Shown one piece after another: positions 63,253-64,000 of a DNA stretch of 64,000 nucleotides (its first letter is position 1; each line of letters starts with the position of its first letter). The notes beneath the pieces were generated by a model that saw nothing but the letters and a program-made list of their open reading frames with translations, had not been told where the DNA came from and did not search any database. A program made the position numbers and the translations under genes. The stretch comes from Streptomyces xantholiticus (lineage in GTDB: Bacteria > Actinomycetota > Actinomycetes > Streptomycetales > Streptomycetaceae). The stretch is from assembly GCF_014651015.1 (NCBI RefSeq), contig NZ_BMWB01000030.1:1-64000 (forward strand), read 5' to 3'.

Positions 63253-63744
63253 TGACAGTGCACTCCTTGGCCTGAACGTTCCTCGCGGAAACCTAGCCAG
63301 GGCGGGTGCCATGCGCGTGAGTGATGACTACTCACCAGTGGCTGGCCGGGTGACGCCACTTGGCGGTGCCGACACCGCGAGCCGACCGTTCCATCCTTCG
63401 TGGCGCAGTGCCGGAGGAGTGGCTGAGTTGCCCTCTGAGATCGGCTTTGGGTACCCGCTTTGCTGGGCACTCTGTGATCCGGCGCGACGACGAAGGTTCG
63501 ACGCACGACCAGCCTGTCGGCTCCATGGCGTGCGAGGACTGGGAAGGTGTGGTGCGGCCCGAGGCGGCGCCGACGGACTGGCCGGGGACAGTCACGTTGC
63601 CCGCGTCGCCGAAGGCGCACGTCGTTATGTTCCCATTCCAGGGCCGGGACCTGGTGCCGCAGCCCATGGTTGTCCGTCAAAGCATTCGCCCCGGAGCACG
63701 GAGTCGCCTTCGCGTCAGCGGCGGTGCCCGGGCACCGGCCGGGC
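63253..63744. other. 492-nt intergenic region
   Basis: Between two minus-strand genes. A plus-strand frame (about 63360-63758) has fairly even composition (AHVVMFPFQGRDLVPQPM) but no start signal and antisense overlap with the HxlR end. I do not call it a gene. Confidence 0.4.
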
Positions 63745-64000
63745 TCAGTCTTCGATGAGGGGGTGTTGCTCACCCCACGAGAGCATGGCGTACAGCACGC
63801 TACTGAGGCTCTGCCCCTGGTCGGTGAGCTGATAGACGACCCGTGGTGGCACCTCTGCATGCACGGTACGGGTGAGGATGTTCTGCCGTTCCAGGATGCG
63901 CAGGCGGTCGGTGAGCGTCTTGGCGCTGGGGGTACCCAAGGCGGTGCGCAGCTCTCCGAAGCGCTTGGGGCCGGGCAGTAGCTCTCGGATGATCAGCGTT
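63745..64000 (-). CDS. HxlR-family transcriptional regulator (5' end outside window)
   Basis: The last 84 residues are visible. They carry the winged helix of HxlR regulators: TLIIRELLPGPKRFGELRTA, GTPSAKTLTDRLRILERQNI and VPPRVVYQLTDQG. The N-terminus lies beyond the window. HxlR proteins usually control a divergent oxidoreductase or transport gene; that neighbour is not visible. Confidence 0.85.
   Translation of the reverse strand, partial: TLIIRELLPGPKRFGELRTALGTPSAKTLTDRLRILERQNILTRTVHAEVPPRVVYQLTDQGQSLSSVLYAMLSWGEQHPLIED

Noticed and set aside
1..64000. tRNA, rRNA, CRISPR arrays, riboswitches, replication origin
   Set aside because: No T-loop-type tRNA motif, spaced direct repeats or DnaA-box cluster was recognised by eye; small ones could be missed.

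Overview
The window is very G+C rich, uses actinobacterial codons and start sites (many GTG starts, GGAGG-type ribosome binding sites), and most of its proteins are of Streptomyces type: SigJ/ECF41, SpoIIE-type phosphatases, a MalT-like LuxR regulator, a bacterial terpene cyclase, PadR and HxlR regulators. The many broken insertion sequences and gene fragments, and the lack of housekeeping or RNA genes, suggest the variable arm of a Streptomyces chromosome or a large accessory element. No tRNA, rRNA, CRISPR array or replication origin was seen.

Layout. 0-14.8 kb is an insertion-sequence graveyard. It holds one intact IS5-type transposase and at least six transposase fragments (IS5, IS30 and IS701-like). 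Between them lie a HAD-like protein, a membrane-anchored esterase, a Tat-exported beta-helix protein, two small secreted cysteine-containing proteins, a TPR protein, a GNAT acetyltransferase and hypotheticals. Two copies of one IS5 end (223 bp, 2 differences) face each other at 6.1 and 9.4 kb. 15-21 kb has an Abhydrolase_9 membrane hydrolase, a CPBP membrane protease, a GH15 glucoamylase fragment and a large LuxR/MalT-type regulator.

21-32 kb is a run of same-strand envelope and stress genes: HdeD-like, SHOCT, DUF7144-like, membrane-linked diacylglycerol/lipid kinase, YihY/BrkB, MscS and PiT phosphate transporter. Its intergenic regions carry a recurring palindrome, TCACCC-N5-GGGTGA. 32-36.3 kb is a two-component system (LuxR-type response regulator and an unusual histidine kinase with two membrane blocks). 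It is divergent from two small genes, and a perfect 10-bp inverted repeat lies between them. 36.5-38.7 kb is an ECF41 (SigJ) sigma factor with its oxidoreductase partner.

39-48 kb holds hypotheticals (one resembling DUF2829/Tad2), a second CPBP protease, a lone class I terpene synthase and two SpoIIE-type PP2C phosphatases with PAS/GAF sensors. 48-54.4 kb has more transposase debris, a DUF4234 protein, a 13-blade-motif WD40 protein and a barstar-like inhibitor. 54.4-61.5 kb (minus strand) is a coherent operon running PadR repressor, ABC ATPase, FtsX/MacB-like permease, GT2 polyprenol-phosphate sugar transferase, broken GtrA, GT-C-like membrane protein. The first four genes overlap by 4 nt, and three PadR half-sites spaced 13 bp apart sit at the promoter. 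A membrane protein and a truncated HxlR regulator close the window.
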